A stretch of DNA of 10,121 nucleotides, taken from contig JAFPZV010000115.1 of assembly GCA_017417085.1 (NCBI GenBank), positions 1 to 10,121 of the forward strand. Direction: 5' to 3'. Source of the DNA: Deltaproteobacteria bacterium (GTDB taxonomy: Bacteria > Desulfobacterota > Desulfuromonadia > Desulfuromonadales > JAAYDE01). Below are positions 1 through 8,406 of the stretch, piece by piece. Position 1 is the stretch's first letter. Every line of letters begins with the position of its first letter. Both the position numbers and the translations under genes were made by a program. The notes beneath the pieces were generated by a model, which saw only the letters and a program-made list of their open reading frames with translations, was not told the DNA's origin and searched no databases.

Positions 1-1467
1 CTCGTCGTTCACCTTGTGCTTGCGGCGAATGTTTGTGTGGTCAACAACGATGGTGTGCGCTACATCAACGCGGCGCTGGAGCTTTTGGACGGGAATTGGG
101 CTCAGGCTTTTGTCCATGAGAAGATGCTGACCTATCCCCTGGTTTTGAGCGCGGTTTTAAAGGTTATTCCCGACTGGCTGCGAGCCGGGCAGGCGGTGTC
201 CGTCGTTTTTCTTACGTTGACTGTCATTCCACTCTATCTGTTGGCCAGAGATTTGGCCGGGCGTGCCGCGGCTTTTTGGTGCTGTTGCCTGTTTGTGACG
301 ATGCCGCTGTTCAACACCCTGGCCACTTCGCTCTACAAGGATGGGGCTTTTCTGTTTTTCATCGTGAGCGCGCTGTTTTTTGGTGTGCGCGGAGTGATGA
401 GACAGCGCTGGATCTGGTTTCTGCTGGCCTTTTTGAGTGCCGCGTTTGCCTCGTTGTTCCGGTTGGAGGGCATCGTCCTGGTGCTGGCTTTTGCCATTGA
501 ACTGGTAGTGCTGGCTGTCGCCACGCGCCAGTGGCGTGTTTGGGGGCGGTGTTTGCTGGGCTTTGCCGTGCTGCCGCTTTTGGGACTGGTACTTGCAGGA
601 CTGTGGGTACTGGCAGGAGGTCTTGCCGAAGGGACTTCAGGGGCTCTGGTATGGGAACGTATCGGTTCCCACTATTTCGGCGGGGAGCCGATGGCCTGTT
701 ACATGCAGATCTATCGTCATCTGCGCGATGCGGAGGAACTGTTTCCCGGAGGCAGATGGGGAGCGGATTTCTTTGAAATCGCCCGTCACCATATCTGGCT
801 GATCTATTTGATAGGGTTTGCGGAGCGCCAGATCCGTCTTCTGATGGGTGTGCTGGTGCTGCCGCTGGCGGCGGGCTTTTTCCGGCGCGATCAGCAGTGT
901 CCGGGGTGGTATACGCTCTTCTGGGCAACGCTGTCCTACTGGGGGATGGGGTATTTTTTCATCCTGACGCACAACTTTCTCTCCGGACGCTATCTGGCGG
1001 CTCCGACGCTGTTTCTTTTGCCGCTGGCGGGCCTGGGTATGACCTGGCTGTTTGAAAAGGCACGTGCCAGCCGTTTTCCCCGTTTGCTGGCGGCGGCGCT
1101 GCTGCTGGTGATGGTTCTTGGCCCCTTGAACAAGTCGCTGAACCGTTTGCGGGAAAATGATCTGGCAGTACGGGAAGCCGGGATGTGGCTTCGGGGGGCG
1201 TCCGTTTCCGGCGTGTTGACCAACAGCGAACGGACCATGTTCCATGCCCGTTTTCCCCGCAGCCGTTATGCTGCCGAGGAGGAGAGGACGGTGGAGAAAA
1301 TGGAAAAGTTGCTTCCCCAACGGCGGGATATCTCCACCCTGGTGGTGGAAGCTCCGGATGCCGCCTCCTTTCCGGAAAAGCTGGCGAGCTGTTTCTCGCG
1401 GGAACGTGTCTTTGCGGGCCGGCGGCTGGCGGTTGCCGTTTACCGGCGTGTGGAGGACGCTCCATGA
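1..1467 (+). CDS. GT-C type membrane glycosyltransferase (GT39/ArnT-like), 5' partial
   Basis: The frame is open to the first base of the window, so the true start lies upstream; the GTG at 16 is only the first possible start codon inside the window. About 488 residues are visible. The protein is polytopic, with roughly ten hydrophobic segments, followed by a soluble tail of about 90 residues. Counting from the GTG, an acidic first-loop motif (NNDGVRYINAA, about residues 10-20) and an internal FRLEG motif (about 147-151) resemble GT-C enzymes of the GT39/ArnT/PMT type. These enzymes use polyprenyl-phosphate sugars on the outer face of the inner membrane. Its place upstream of two GT-B transferases and an LPS-type kinase suggests a role in glycolipid or LPS modification. 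The acceptor and the sugar cannot be read from the sequence. The stop overlaps the next start (ATGA). Family-level assignment is fairly sure; specificity is unknown. Confidence 0.75.
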   Translation, partial: LVVHLVLAANVCVVNNDGVRYINAALELLDGNWAQAFVHEKMLTYPLVLSAVLKVIPDWLRAGQAVSVVFLTLTVIPLYLLARDLAGRAAAFWCCCLFVTMPLFNTLATSLYKDGAFLFFIVSALFFGVRGVMRQRWIWFLLAFLSAAFASLFRLEGIVLVLAFAIELVVLAVATRQWRVWGRCLLGFAVLPLLGLVLAGLWVLAGGLAEGTSGALVWERIGSHYFGGEPMACYMQIYRHLRDAEELFPGGRWGADFFEIARHHIWLIYLIGFAERQIRLLMGVLVLPLAAGFFRRDQQCPGWYTLFWATLSYWGMGYFFILTHNFLSGRYLAAPTLFLLPLAGLGMTWLFEKARASRFPRLLAAALLLVMVLGPLNKSLNRLRENDLAVREAGMWLRGASVSGVLTNSERTMFHARFPRSRYAAEEERTVEKMEKLLPQRRDISTLVVEAPDAASFPEKLASCFSRERVFAGRRLAVAVYRRVEDAP

Positions 1468-2612
1468 TTATTCTCTATCCTCACAATCAGCGCTTCATGC
1501 TGCGGAGGGCCCATGACGTGCTGGTTATGCGTACCTGCCATGCCCTGGCCTGCCGCGGGCATCAGGTCTGGCTGCTGATGGGACGGACGGCGGCCGATCC
1601 GGCGGCAATTGTTCGTCATTACGGCCTGGAACCGCATCCCAACCTGCATTTGGTCCAGTTGCCGGTTCTTCGCCTGAAAACCCGCTGGCTGTCGCTGTCA
1701 TGGCACGGCGTCTTCAACTTCTTTTGCAGGCGCAAACTGGAGAAGCTAGTGACCTGCCTGAACCCCGATTTGGTCTACCTCTCCGAAATCAAGCTGGGGG
1801 AGAAACTGCTGGCGTGGCGCAGGTTGCGCGCATTGCCGGTCGCCTATGAGGTGCATGGTCTTGCGGCTCCAGGCTATGAGAAGCCGGATTCCCGCGAACA
1901 GCGCGTCTTTTCCGGCGTGACGGCGCTGATAACCACTACGGCCAGCCTGCGCTCCGTAATGGAGCGGCTCTACAGCAATCTGCCGCCCTGCCATCTGGTG
2001 CCGCTGGCGGCAGATCCGGGGAAAATCGCCCCCTTTGAGCCGCCTGGGGATAACGTTTCCTGGAGGCTGTGCTACATCGGGCAGCTCTATCCCTTGCAGG
2101 GTGTGGATATCCTGATTCGGGCGCTTGCTCTGCTGCCTTTGGCGGTGACGCTGGAGATTGTCGGCGGCCGCGACGATCATCTGCAGGTGCTCCAAAGTCT
2201 GGCGCATGCAGAGGGCGTTGCAGAGCGTGTAACCTTTCATGGTTTTGTCGCTCCGGGCGCAGTGTCTGCCCATGCTGCCCGGGCGCATATCTTTGTGATG
2301 CCCAGCCGCGCGGATGGGAAGATGTCCTATGTGGCTCATACCAAGCTGTACGAGTATCTGGCCTGGGGACGTCCGGTGGTAGCGGCCGATCTGGAAGTGC
2401 TGCGCGAAGATCTCATTGACGGTGTCAATGGTATGCTGTTTGCGCCCGGCGATCCCGAAGCGCTGGCGCAGGCACTTCGGCGCGTGATGGCCGATCCGGA
2501 AAACGCCTCCCGCATGGCGGCCCGCGGTCTGGAACAGGCGCGGAACTTTACCTGGGAACGGCGGGCGGAACGTCTGGAACGTTGTTTTGAGGAAATCATA
2601 CACAGAGGATGA
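1464..2612 (+). CDS. Glycosyltransferase family 4 (GT-B fold)
   Basis: This 382-residue protein starts at the ATG at 1464. The start is preferred because GGAGG (1452-1456) sits 7 bases upstream and the ATGA overlap with the previous stop is typical of coupled translation. A longer open frame reaching back to 1185 would only re-read the upstream gene. The N-terminal half opens with a strand and a helix containing RRAHDVLVMRTCHALACRGH, like GT4 acceptor domains. The C-terminal nucleotide-sugar domain carries LCYIGQLYPLQGVDILIRAL, the VTFHGFV strand, and HTKLYEYLAWGRPVVAAD. The last of these is the KL(Y/F)EYxAxGxPVV form of the GT4 donor site. In this form the first Glu of the classical E-x7-E is absent (Tyr here) but the second is kept. 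It has no membrane segments and is presumably a cytoplasmic or peripheral enzyme adding a sugar from a nucleotide donor to the growing core or O-chain saccharide. Donor and acceptor are unknown. Confidence 0.9.
   Translation: MIILYPHNQRFMLRRAHDVLVMRTCHALACRGHQVWLLMGRTAADPAAIVRHYGLEPHPNLHLVQLPVLRLKTRWLSLSWHGVFNFFCRRKLEKLVTCLNPDLVYLSEIKLGEKLLAWRRLRALPVAYEVHGLAAPGYEKPDSREQRVFSGVTALITTTASLRSVMERLYSNLPPCHLVPLAADPGKIAPFEPPGDNVSWRLCYIGQLYPLQGVDILIRALALLPLAVTLEIVGGRDDHLQVLQSLAHAEGVAERVTFHGFVAPGAVSAHAARAHIFVMPSRADGKMSYVAHTKLYEYLAWGRPVVAADLEVLREDLIDGVNGMLFAPGDPEALAQALRRVMADPENASRMAARGLEQARNFTWERRAERLERCFEEIIHRG
2605..2608 (+). promoter_or_regulatory. Ribosome binding site of the WaaG-like gene
   Basis: GAGG lies 10 bases before the ATG at 2619 and overlaps the end of the preceding gene, whose stop lies 6 bases upstream of the start. 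The layout fits translational coupling. Confidence 0.45.
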
Positions 2613-2618
2613 ACAGCG

Positions 2619-3776
2619 ATGAAGGTGGCCCTGATCAATCCGGTCTTTTCTGTCAGCCATGGAGGGCGCGAGCGCTTTTCCGTCAACTTTGCCCGCGCAC
2701 TGTGCGCCGATGGCCATGAAACGCATATCTTCGCCCAACGGATGGAAGATTTGCCGGAAGAGGCAGTAGCTCATTCGGTTCCCGGTTTTTCCGGTCCGGG
2801 CTGGTGGCGTTTCCTGGGCTTTCAGCGCGCGGTGCGCAGGGCGCTGCTTGCCTGTGGCCCCTTTGATGTGGTGTATGGCCTGACGCGTTTTTTTCCGCTG
2901 GATATTTTCCGTTTGGGCGATGGTGTGCATCGGCTGGCGCTGGAACGTCACTATCCGGCCTGGTGGCGGCGTTTTCCTGCCTTGCTGGCCAATCCTTTCC
3001 ATCTGATCAATTTGGCGCTTGAAAGACGGCTGTTTGCCGAAGATGGCTGTCGCTTCGTGGTGGCCAATTCCGCGATGATCCGGGATTATGTGGTCCAGCG
3101 GATGGGCGTTCGTCCGGAGAGAACGGCAGTGGTGTACAACGGCGTCGATCACACGTGCTTTGGGCCGGAAAAGGCGATGCCGCTGCGGGAGGAAACCCGG
3201 AGTTTCCTGGGTTTGCGCGATGGCGATATCGCTTTGCTGTGCGTGGCCAACGACTGGCGGCGCAAGGGGGTGGATACGCTGATGGAAACCTTGCCTTCGC
3301 TTCCGGAGATGGTTCATGTGGTCGTGGTAGGCCGTGGCAATCCCGCGCGTTTCATGAAACGCGCCAGGGAACTGGGTACGGCGGAACGGCTGCATTTCAT
3401 GCCGCCCGCAAGGGAGGTGCTGCGTTACTACGCCGCGGCTGATGTGCTGGTGCTGCCGACGAGCTACGATCCTTTTGCCAATGTCTGTCTGGAGGCGATG
3501 GCCTGCGCCCTGCCGGTGATAACCAGCTCCTCCAACGGCGCTGCGGAACTGCTGCGCGATGGTGTCAACGGTTGGGTACAACAGCGGGCGGACGATGCGG
3601 GGGAATTGGCCGGCATTTTGCGCGCCTTTTTGGCGCTTTCTCGCGAAAAACGGGCGCGGATGGGCGCCTGCGCCTATGAGACGTCGCTGGATTATACGCT
3701 GGAACGCAATTTGCGTGAAATGCTGGAGCTGATGCGCACAGTGGCCCGGGAGCGGAAGGAACGGGCATCATGCTGA
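2619..3776 (+). CDS. WaaG-like glycosyltransferase family 4
   Basis: This is a 385-residue GT-B glycosyltransferase. The N-terminal domain begins MKVALINPVFSVSHGGRERF, with the GG-x-ER glycine motif seen in WaaG-type LPS core glucosyltransferases. IFRLGDGVHRLALER (about residues 95-110) also matches that group. The C-terminal domain has the hinge ERTAVVYNGVD, the donor-binding strands, and DPFANVCLEAMACALPVITS, a D-x7-E version of the usual E-x7-E nucleotide-sugar site. The length is close to that of WaaG, which has about 370-380 residues. WaaG adds glucose to heptose of the LPS inner core on the cytoplasmic face of the inner membrane. The fold and family are clear, but the exact sugar and acceptor are inferred only from similarity and from the LPS-kinase gene immediately downstream. 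The start follows the previous stop by 6 bases, and the 3' end overlaps the kinase gene by 7 bases. Confidence 0.88.
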   Translation: MKVALINPVFSVSHGGRERFSVNFARALCADGHETHIFAQRMEDLPEEAVAHSVPGFSGPGWWRFLGFQRAVRRALLACGPFDVVYGLTRFFPLDIFRLGDGVHRLALERHYPAWWRRFPALLANPFHLINLALERRLFAEDGCRFVVANSAMIRDYVVQRMGVRPERTAVVYNGVDHTCFGPEKAMPLREETRSFLGLRDGDIALLCVANDWRRKGVDTLMETLPSLPEMVHVVVVGRGNPARFMKRARELGTAERLHFMPPAREVLRYYAAADVLVLPTSYDPFANVCLEAMACALPVITSSSNGAAELLRDGVNGWVQQRADDAGELAGILRAFLALSREKRARMGACAYETSLDYTLERNLREMLELMRTVARERKERASC

Positions 3777-5242
3777 ATCTCTCCGGAATTCGCTGGGACT
3801 ATCGGGATGCGGCGTTGCCTTTGGATGATCCGGAAAATGCTGTGCTTGTCAAGTCCAATGCCCGCCGCCGGGTGTTTTTGGCGCAGGACTGCTATTACAA
3901 GGAAACGCTTTACGAATGTTCGCCGCTTTCTTTACTGCGGACCTGTGCGGGCGGCTCCGCACGCAGGGAGGGACGGATGCTGCTTGCCCTCGCGCGGCGC
4001 GGTGTCGGTGTGCCGCAGGTGCTGGGTTTTGGGCGTGCCTGTTCGCATGCTGTGGTGGAGCGCGATCTGCTGGTGACAAAGGCGGTGGAGGGCGCGTCGC
4101 TGCGTTCCCTGCTTTCCGGCCTTCCGGAAAAATCACCTTTTCGCGCTTCCGAGATGCGGCGCATAACCTGCGAATTTGCGGCCTATATCGCGCATTTGCA
4201 CGAGTGTGGCGTGTTGCACAGGGATCTGCATCTGGGCAACATTCTGCGCACACCTGAAGGGGCTTTTGTCCTGCTGGATGTGGGGACGGTGCGCCTCTGC
4301 ACGCGGTCGCTTTCTCTGCGTGAGCGTATCGCCAGTCTGGCGCAGCTTGCCGCCAATGTCTGGATGCTTGCCAGCCGTTCGGCACGTTTACGTTTTTTCA
4401 GGGCCTATGGGCAGGCGGCGGGGCTGTGGGACGAAAGCGGCGGCAGCATTGTGCGACGCGATGTGCTTTCCGTGCTGGATCGTGAGGCCTGCAGGTTTTC
4501 CATGCGCGTCTGGCGCAAGAAGGCCAGGCGTTCGCTTTTCAGTAACAGCCGTTTTGTCCGGGAGCAAAACCATTTCCGCATTTGGCGGGTGCGCGGTGAG
4601 GAAAGCGATCGGTTGATGGAAGCTTTGCTGCCGGATCCCGATCGGCTGATGGCCACCGGCACGCTCATGAAGAACGGCCATACCGTCTATGCCACAGCGG
4701 TAACGGTCGGCGGAAAACGCTATTTCGTCAAACGGTACAACAACAAGGGCTGGTGGTATCAGCTGAAAAGTCTGGCGCGCCGTTCCCGGGCGCTGCGGGT
4801 CTGGCAGGTCTGCCACGGTTTTTGTGAACGCGGCCTGCCGATTCCGCGTCCGCTTGTCTGTCTGGAAGAGCGGCGAAGGCACAGGCTGCAGCGTTCCTAT
4901 CTGGTGTCGGAATTTGTGGAGCCCGCCAGCCGCTTGAGCGTTCTTTGGCCGCAACTGGATGAATTCGGCAAGAAGGCGGTGCTGGTGCGGGTGGCAATGA
5001 TGTTGGGGATGATGCATCATCTGGGCTGTGGGCACGGCGATCTGAAGTGGAACAATATTTTGCTGGATACGCGGCAGCGTCCGGTACTGACGGATCTGGA
5101 TGGCGCCTGGTGCGGCGGATGGCTTCGCGCTGCTGCGCAATGCAAGGATCAAAAACGTTTTCTGCGCGATCTGCCCGAAGAGGATGGAAATTTGCGCTCC
5201 CTGTTGCTTTCGGTCTGGGAACGTTGGCGTGGGCGTTCCTAG
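3770..5242 (+). CDS. Tandem LPS-kinase-like protein (two WaaP/InaA/KdkA-type domains)
   Basis: This 490-residue protein contains two protein-kinase-like domains of the LPS/Kdo kinase type. Domain 1 (about residues 25-230) has K44 in CYYKETLYE, a candidate helix-C Glu in ARREGRM (E67), the catalytic loop HRDLHLGN (150-157, D152 and N157), and LLDVG (D170) as metal-binding segment. Domain 2 (about 265-480) has K321 in RYFVKRY, the RGLPIPRPL signature typical of the InaA group, the catalytic loop HGDLKWNN (422-429, D424 and N429), and TDLDG (D442/D444). Both sites look intact. Relatives phosphorylate heptose or Kdo of the LPS inner core using ATP at the cytoplasmic face of the inner membrane. 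Ordinary members are about 230-270 residues with one domain, so this is a duplication or fusion. The start is ATG at 3770 with AAGGA 9 bases upstream, and it overlaps the WaaG-like gene by 7 bases. Acting on LPS is inferred from family and context. Confidence 0.87.
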   Translation: MLNLSGIRWDYRDAALPLDDPENAVLVKSNARRRVFLAQDCYYKETLYECSPLSLLRTCAGGSARREGRMLLALARRGVGVPQVLGFGRACSHAVVERDLLVTKAVEGASLRSLLSGLPEKSPFRASEMRRITCEFAAYIAHLHECGVLHRDLHLGNILRTPEGAFVLLDVGTVRLCTRSLSLRERIASLAQLAANVWMLASRSARLRFFRAYGQAAGLWDESGGSIVRRDVLSVLDREACRFSMRVWRKKARRSLFSNSRFVREQNHFRIWRVRGEESDRLMEALLPDPDRLMATGTLMKNGHTVYATAVTVGGKRYFVKRYNNKGWWYQLKSLARRSRALRVWQVCHGFCERGLPIPRPLVCLEERRRHRLQRSYLVSEFVEPASRLSVLWPQLDEFGKKAVLVRVAMMLGMMHHLGCGHGDLKWNNILLDTRQRPVLTDLDGAWCGGWLRAAAQCKDQKRFLRDLPEEDGNLRSLLLSVWERWRGRS

Positions 5243-5273
5243 AAGTGGTCCAGTCTGGGTTCGGTTGTAGGAA

Positions 5274-5280
5274 AAGGGGG
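5274..5280 (+). promoter_or_regulatory. Ribosome binding site of the GT2 gene
   Basis: AAGGGGG lies 7 bases before the ATG at 5288, in the 45-base gap after the kinase gene. It supports that start and shows the gene can be translated independently of the upstream genes. Confidence 0.55.
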
Positions 5281-5639
5281 CTTTGCCATGTCTGAAACAA
5301 CGCCAAAAGTAAGTATCATCATGCCGGTTTATAATGGAGACGCCTTTTTGAAGGACTCCATTGGGAGCATACTTTGCCAGACATTCCATGATTTTGAACT
5401 GTTGTTGATTGATGATGGATCAACGGACGGCAGTGGCGCGACATGCCGGAACTTTCAGCAAAACGATGAAAGAATCCGCTATGTGCATCAGAAGAACGGA
5501 GGTATTTCCAGTGCCCGCAATCATGGATTGCGGCTGGCACAGGGAGAATGGTGCACCTTTTGTGATTGCGATGATCGGTATGAACCGGATCTGCTGAAAG
5601 ACAATCTTGAGATTCTGGGAAAAAATTCTGCCGATATTG

Positions 5640-6807
<1,168 letters not shown>

Positions 6808-6810
6808 GCG

Positions 6811-6824
6811 TGATTGGCCGATCA
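6811..6824. repeat. Short imperfect palindrome in the glnB-glnA gap
   Basis: TGATTGGCCGATCA reads as a 7+7 dyad with one mismatched pair. It starts 4 bases after the glnB stop. It has no loop and no T-run, so it is not a terminator. It could be a protein-binding dyad or chance. Confidence 0.2.
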
Positions 6825-6874
6825 GGAAAATAAATGTCTTGAAGTAATAAAAATTGTCAGACGAGAATGAATGA

Positions 6875-6884
6875 GGGAGGAGGG
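6875..6884 (+). promoter_or_regulatory. glnA: Strong ribosome binding site of glnA
   Basis: GGGAGGAGGG is a long purine run containing two overlapping Shine-Dalgarno cores. GGGAGG ends 7 bases before the ATG at 6888. AGGAGG (6878-6883) ends 10 bases before the in-frame ATG at 6894. Either start could be used; the proteins would differ by two residues. Confidence 0.7.
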
Positions 6885-6887
6885 TCA

Positions 6888-8303
6888 ATGGGAATGAACG
6901 TTCAGGATGTGTTAAAGCTGGTGGAAGAAAAGGGCGTCAAGGTTATTGATTACAAGTTTTCCGACATGCTGGGGCGATGGCATCATTTCTCCACACCGGT
7001 GCACGAGTTTGGAGAGGCAATCTTCGAGGATGGCATCTCCATCGACGGATCCTCCTTCCGTGGCTGGCAGCCGATCAACAACAGCGACATGATCATCATT
7101 CCGGAGCCCGCCACCGCCCGTATCGATCCCTTTGTGGCCATGCCGACCCTAAGTCTCATCTGCAATGTCTTCGAGCCACTGACCCGCGAGGGCTATACCC
7201 GCGATCCGCGTTTTATAGCCCAGAAGGCCGAGGCCTATCTGCAATCCACCGGCCTTGCCGATGTGGCCTACTTCGGCGTGGAGCCGGAGTTTTTCGTTTT
7301 CGACAGCGTGCGGTGTTTTTCCGGCCCCAACGAGGCCTTCTACAGTCTGGATTCTATGGAGGGCGGCTGGAACTCCGGTCGTGACGAGAATCCCAATCTG
7401 GGCTACAAGCCGCGTTTCAAGGAGGGCTACTATCCCTGTCCTCCCGCCGATTCCCTGGCCGATCTGCGCAACGAGATGGTGGAGGAGATGCTCAATGTCG
7501 GCATCCATGTGGAGTGCATGCATCACGAGGTAGCCACCGGCGGCCAGTGCGAGATCGACATGCGTTTCAATACGCTGGTGGCAGTTTGCGACGACCTGCA
7601 GTGGTTCAAGTATGTGGCCCGCAATGTCGCGTACCGCAACGGCCGCACCGTCACCTTCATGCCCAAGCCGCTGTACGGCGACAACGGTTCCGGCATGCAC
7701 TGCCACCAGTCGCTGTGGAAGGGCGGCAAGAATCTTTTCGTCGGCGACGGCTACGCCGGGCTCTCTGAAATGGCGCTCCACTACATGGGCGGCATCATGA
7801 AGCACGCCAAGGCGCTGTGCGCCTTCACCAACCCGGTGACCAATTCCTACCGCCGACTGGTGCCGGGTTTCGAGGCACCGATCAATCTGGCCTACTCCAG
7901 CAGCAACCGCTCGGCCGCGTTGCGTTTGCCGGTGGCCGACAATCCCAAGGCGCGGCGTGTGGAGTACCGCACGCCCGATCCGGCCTGCAACGGCTATCTG
8001 GCCTTTGCGGCGCTGCTGATGGCAGGGCTCGACGGCGTCGAAAACCGCATCGATCCCGGCCCGCCACTGGACAAGGATATCTACGGGCTCTCCCCCGAAG
8101 AACTGCGCCATGTGCCGCATGTCGCCGGGACACTGGACGAGGCGCTGGACTGCCTGGAGGCGGATCATGAATTTCTTCTGAAGGGCGATGTGTTTACCCG
8201 CGATCTGATTGAAAAGTGGCTGGCATGGAAGCGGGAACATGAAATCAAGCCGATGATGATGCATCCGGTACCGCTGGAGTTCGAGCTGTACTTTGATTGC
8301 TGA
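6888..8303 (+). CDS. glnA: Glutamine synthetase, type I
   Basis: This 471-residue enzyme forms glutamine from glutamate, ammonia and ATP and would be a cytoplasmic dodecamer. The beta-grasp N-domain carries the D53 loop (IDGSSFRGW). Metal- and substrate-binding segments follow: VEPEFFVFD (E132, E134), MHHEVATGGQCEID (E214, E222), and FMPKPLYGDNGSGMHCH (H271). The adenylylation-loop neighbourhood includes NPVTNSYRRLVPG and NRSAALRLP (R341). Residue Y399 in DKDIYGLSPEE aligns with Tyr397 of the E. coli enzyme, the residue adenylylated by GlnE, so covalent control is likely. The C-terminus FELYFDC differs slightly from the usual FELYYSV. Length matches the GSI-beta class (about 468-470). The start at 6888 is backed by the purine-rich site just upstream; an ATG at 6867 lies before that site. 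It is probably expressed with glnB from upstream and ends at a strong terminator. Confidence 0.98.
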   Translation: MGMNVQDVLKLVEEKGVKVIDYKFSDMLGRWHHFSTPVHEFGEAIFEDGISIDGSSFRGWQPINNSDMIIIPEPATARIDPFVAMPTLSLICNVFEPLTREGYTRDPRFIAQKAEAYLQSTGLADVAYFGVEPEFFVFDSVRCFSGPNEAFYSLDSMEGGWNSGRDENPNLGYKPRFKEGYYPCPPADSLADLRNEMVEEMLNVGIHVECMHHEVATGGQCEIDMRFNTLVAVCDDLQWFKYVARNVAYRNGRTVTFMPKPLYGDNGSGMHCHQSLWKGGKNLFVGDGYAGLSEMALHYMGGIMKHAKALCAFTNPVTNSYRRLVPGFEAPINLAYSSSNRSAALRLPVADNPKARRVEYRTPDPACNGYLAFAALLMAGLDGVENRIDPGPPLDKDIYGLSPEELRHVPHVAGTLDEALDCLEADHEFLLKGDVFTRDLIEKWLAWKREHEIKPMMMHPVPLEFELYFDC

Positions 8304-8309
8304 AAAATG

Positions 8310-8350
8310 AAAGGCGGCGGTGATTTTTCCCGCCGCCTTTTTATTTGTTT
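8310..8350 (+). terminator. Intrinsic terminator after glnA
   Basis: A perfect 11-bp stem (AAAGGCGGCGG at 8310-8320 with CCGCCGCCTTT at 8330-8340) encloses a 9-base loop. A T-rich tail (TTATTTGTTT) follows. It begins 7 bases after the glnA stop and would end the glnB-glnA transcript, leaving glnD to its own promoter or to readthrough. Confidence 0.93.
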
Positions 8351-8376
8351 GTTGTTCTATGCCGTGCAGGTAAACC

Positions 8377-8399
8377 TCACTGGCAATTTCATTCACTGG
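8377..8399 (+). repeat. Two direct copies of TCACTGG upstream of glnD
   Basis: TCACTGG occurs at 8377-8383 and again at 8393-8399, start-to-start spacing 16 bases, immediately before the glnD start at 8407. It could be an operator-like pair or chance; no known regulator site is recognised. Confidence 0.25.
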
Positions 8400-8406
8400 T
8401 AACTCC

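Noticed and set aside
2323..2400. Apparent loss of the first Glu of the E-x7-E motif in the first GT4 enzyme
   Set aside because: The KLYEYLAWGRPVV form is normal for a large GT4 subgroup, so this is not evidence of an inactive enzyme.
1746..3581. A 611-codon open frame on the minus strand across the two GT4 genes
   Set aside because: It is antisense to two clearly conserved genes. It is rich in His, Arg, Gln and Pro with no recognisable domain. It is explained by strong G/C third-position bias suppressing stops in the mirror frame.
5047..5295. A small + strand open frame bridging the kinase gene end and the GT2 start
   Set aside because: Most of it lies out of frame inside the conserved second kinase domain. 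It has no ribosome binding site and no recognisable product.
4388..5389. A 333-codon minus-strand open frame opposite the kinase and GT2 genes
   Set aside because: It is a shadow of the second kinase domain. It has no plausible start site or protein motif.
6839..6868. TTGAAG with GAGAAT 18 bases later as a possible glnA promoter
   Set aside because: Both boxes are weak (4 of 6 matches each). Transcription would begin in or next to the ribosome binding site, leaving too short a leader.
8345..8376. TTGTTT with TAAACC as a possible glnD promoter
   Set aside because: Spacing is about 20 bases, the -10 matches poorly, and the TTGTTT belongs to the terminator's T-rich tail.
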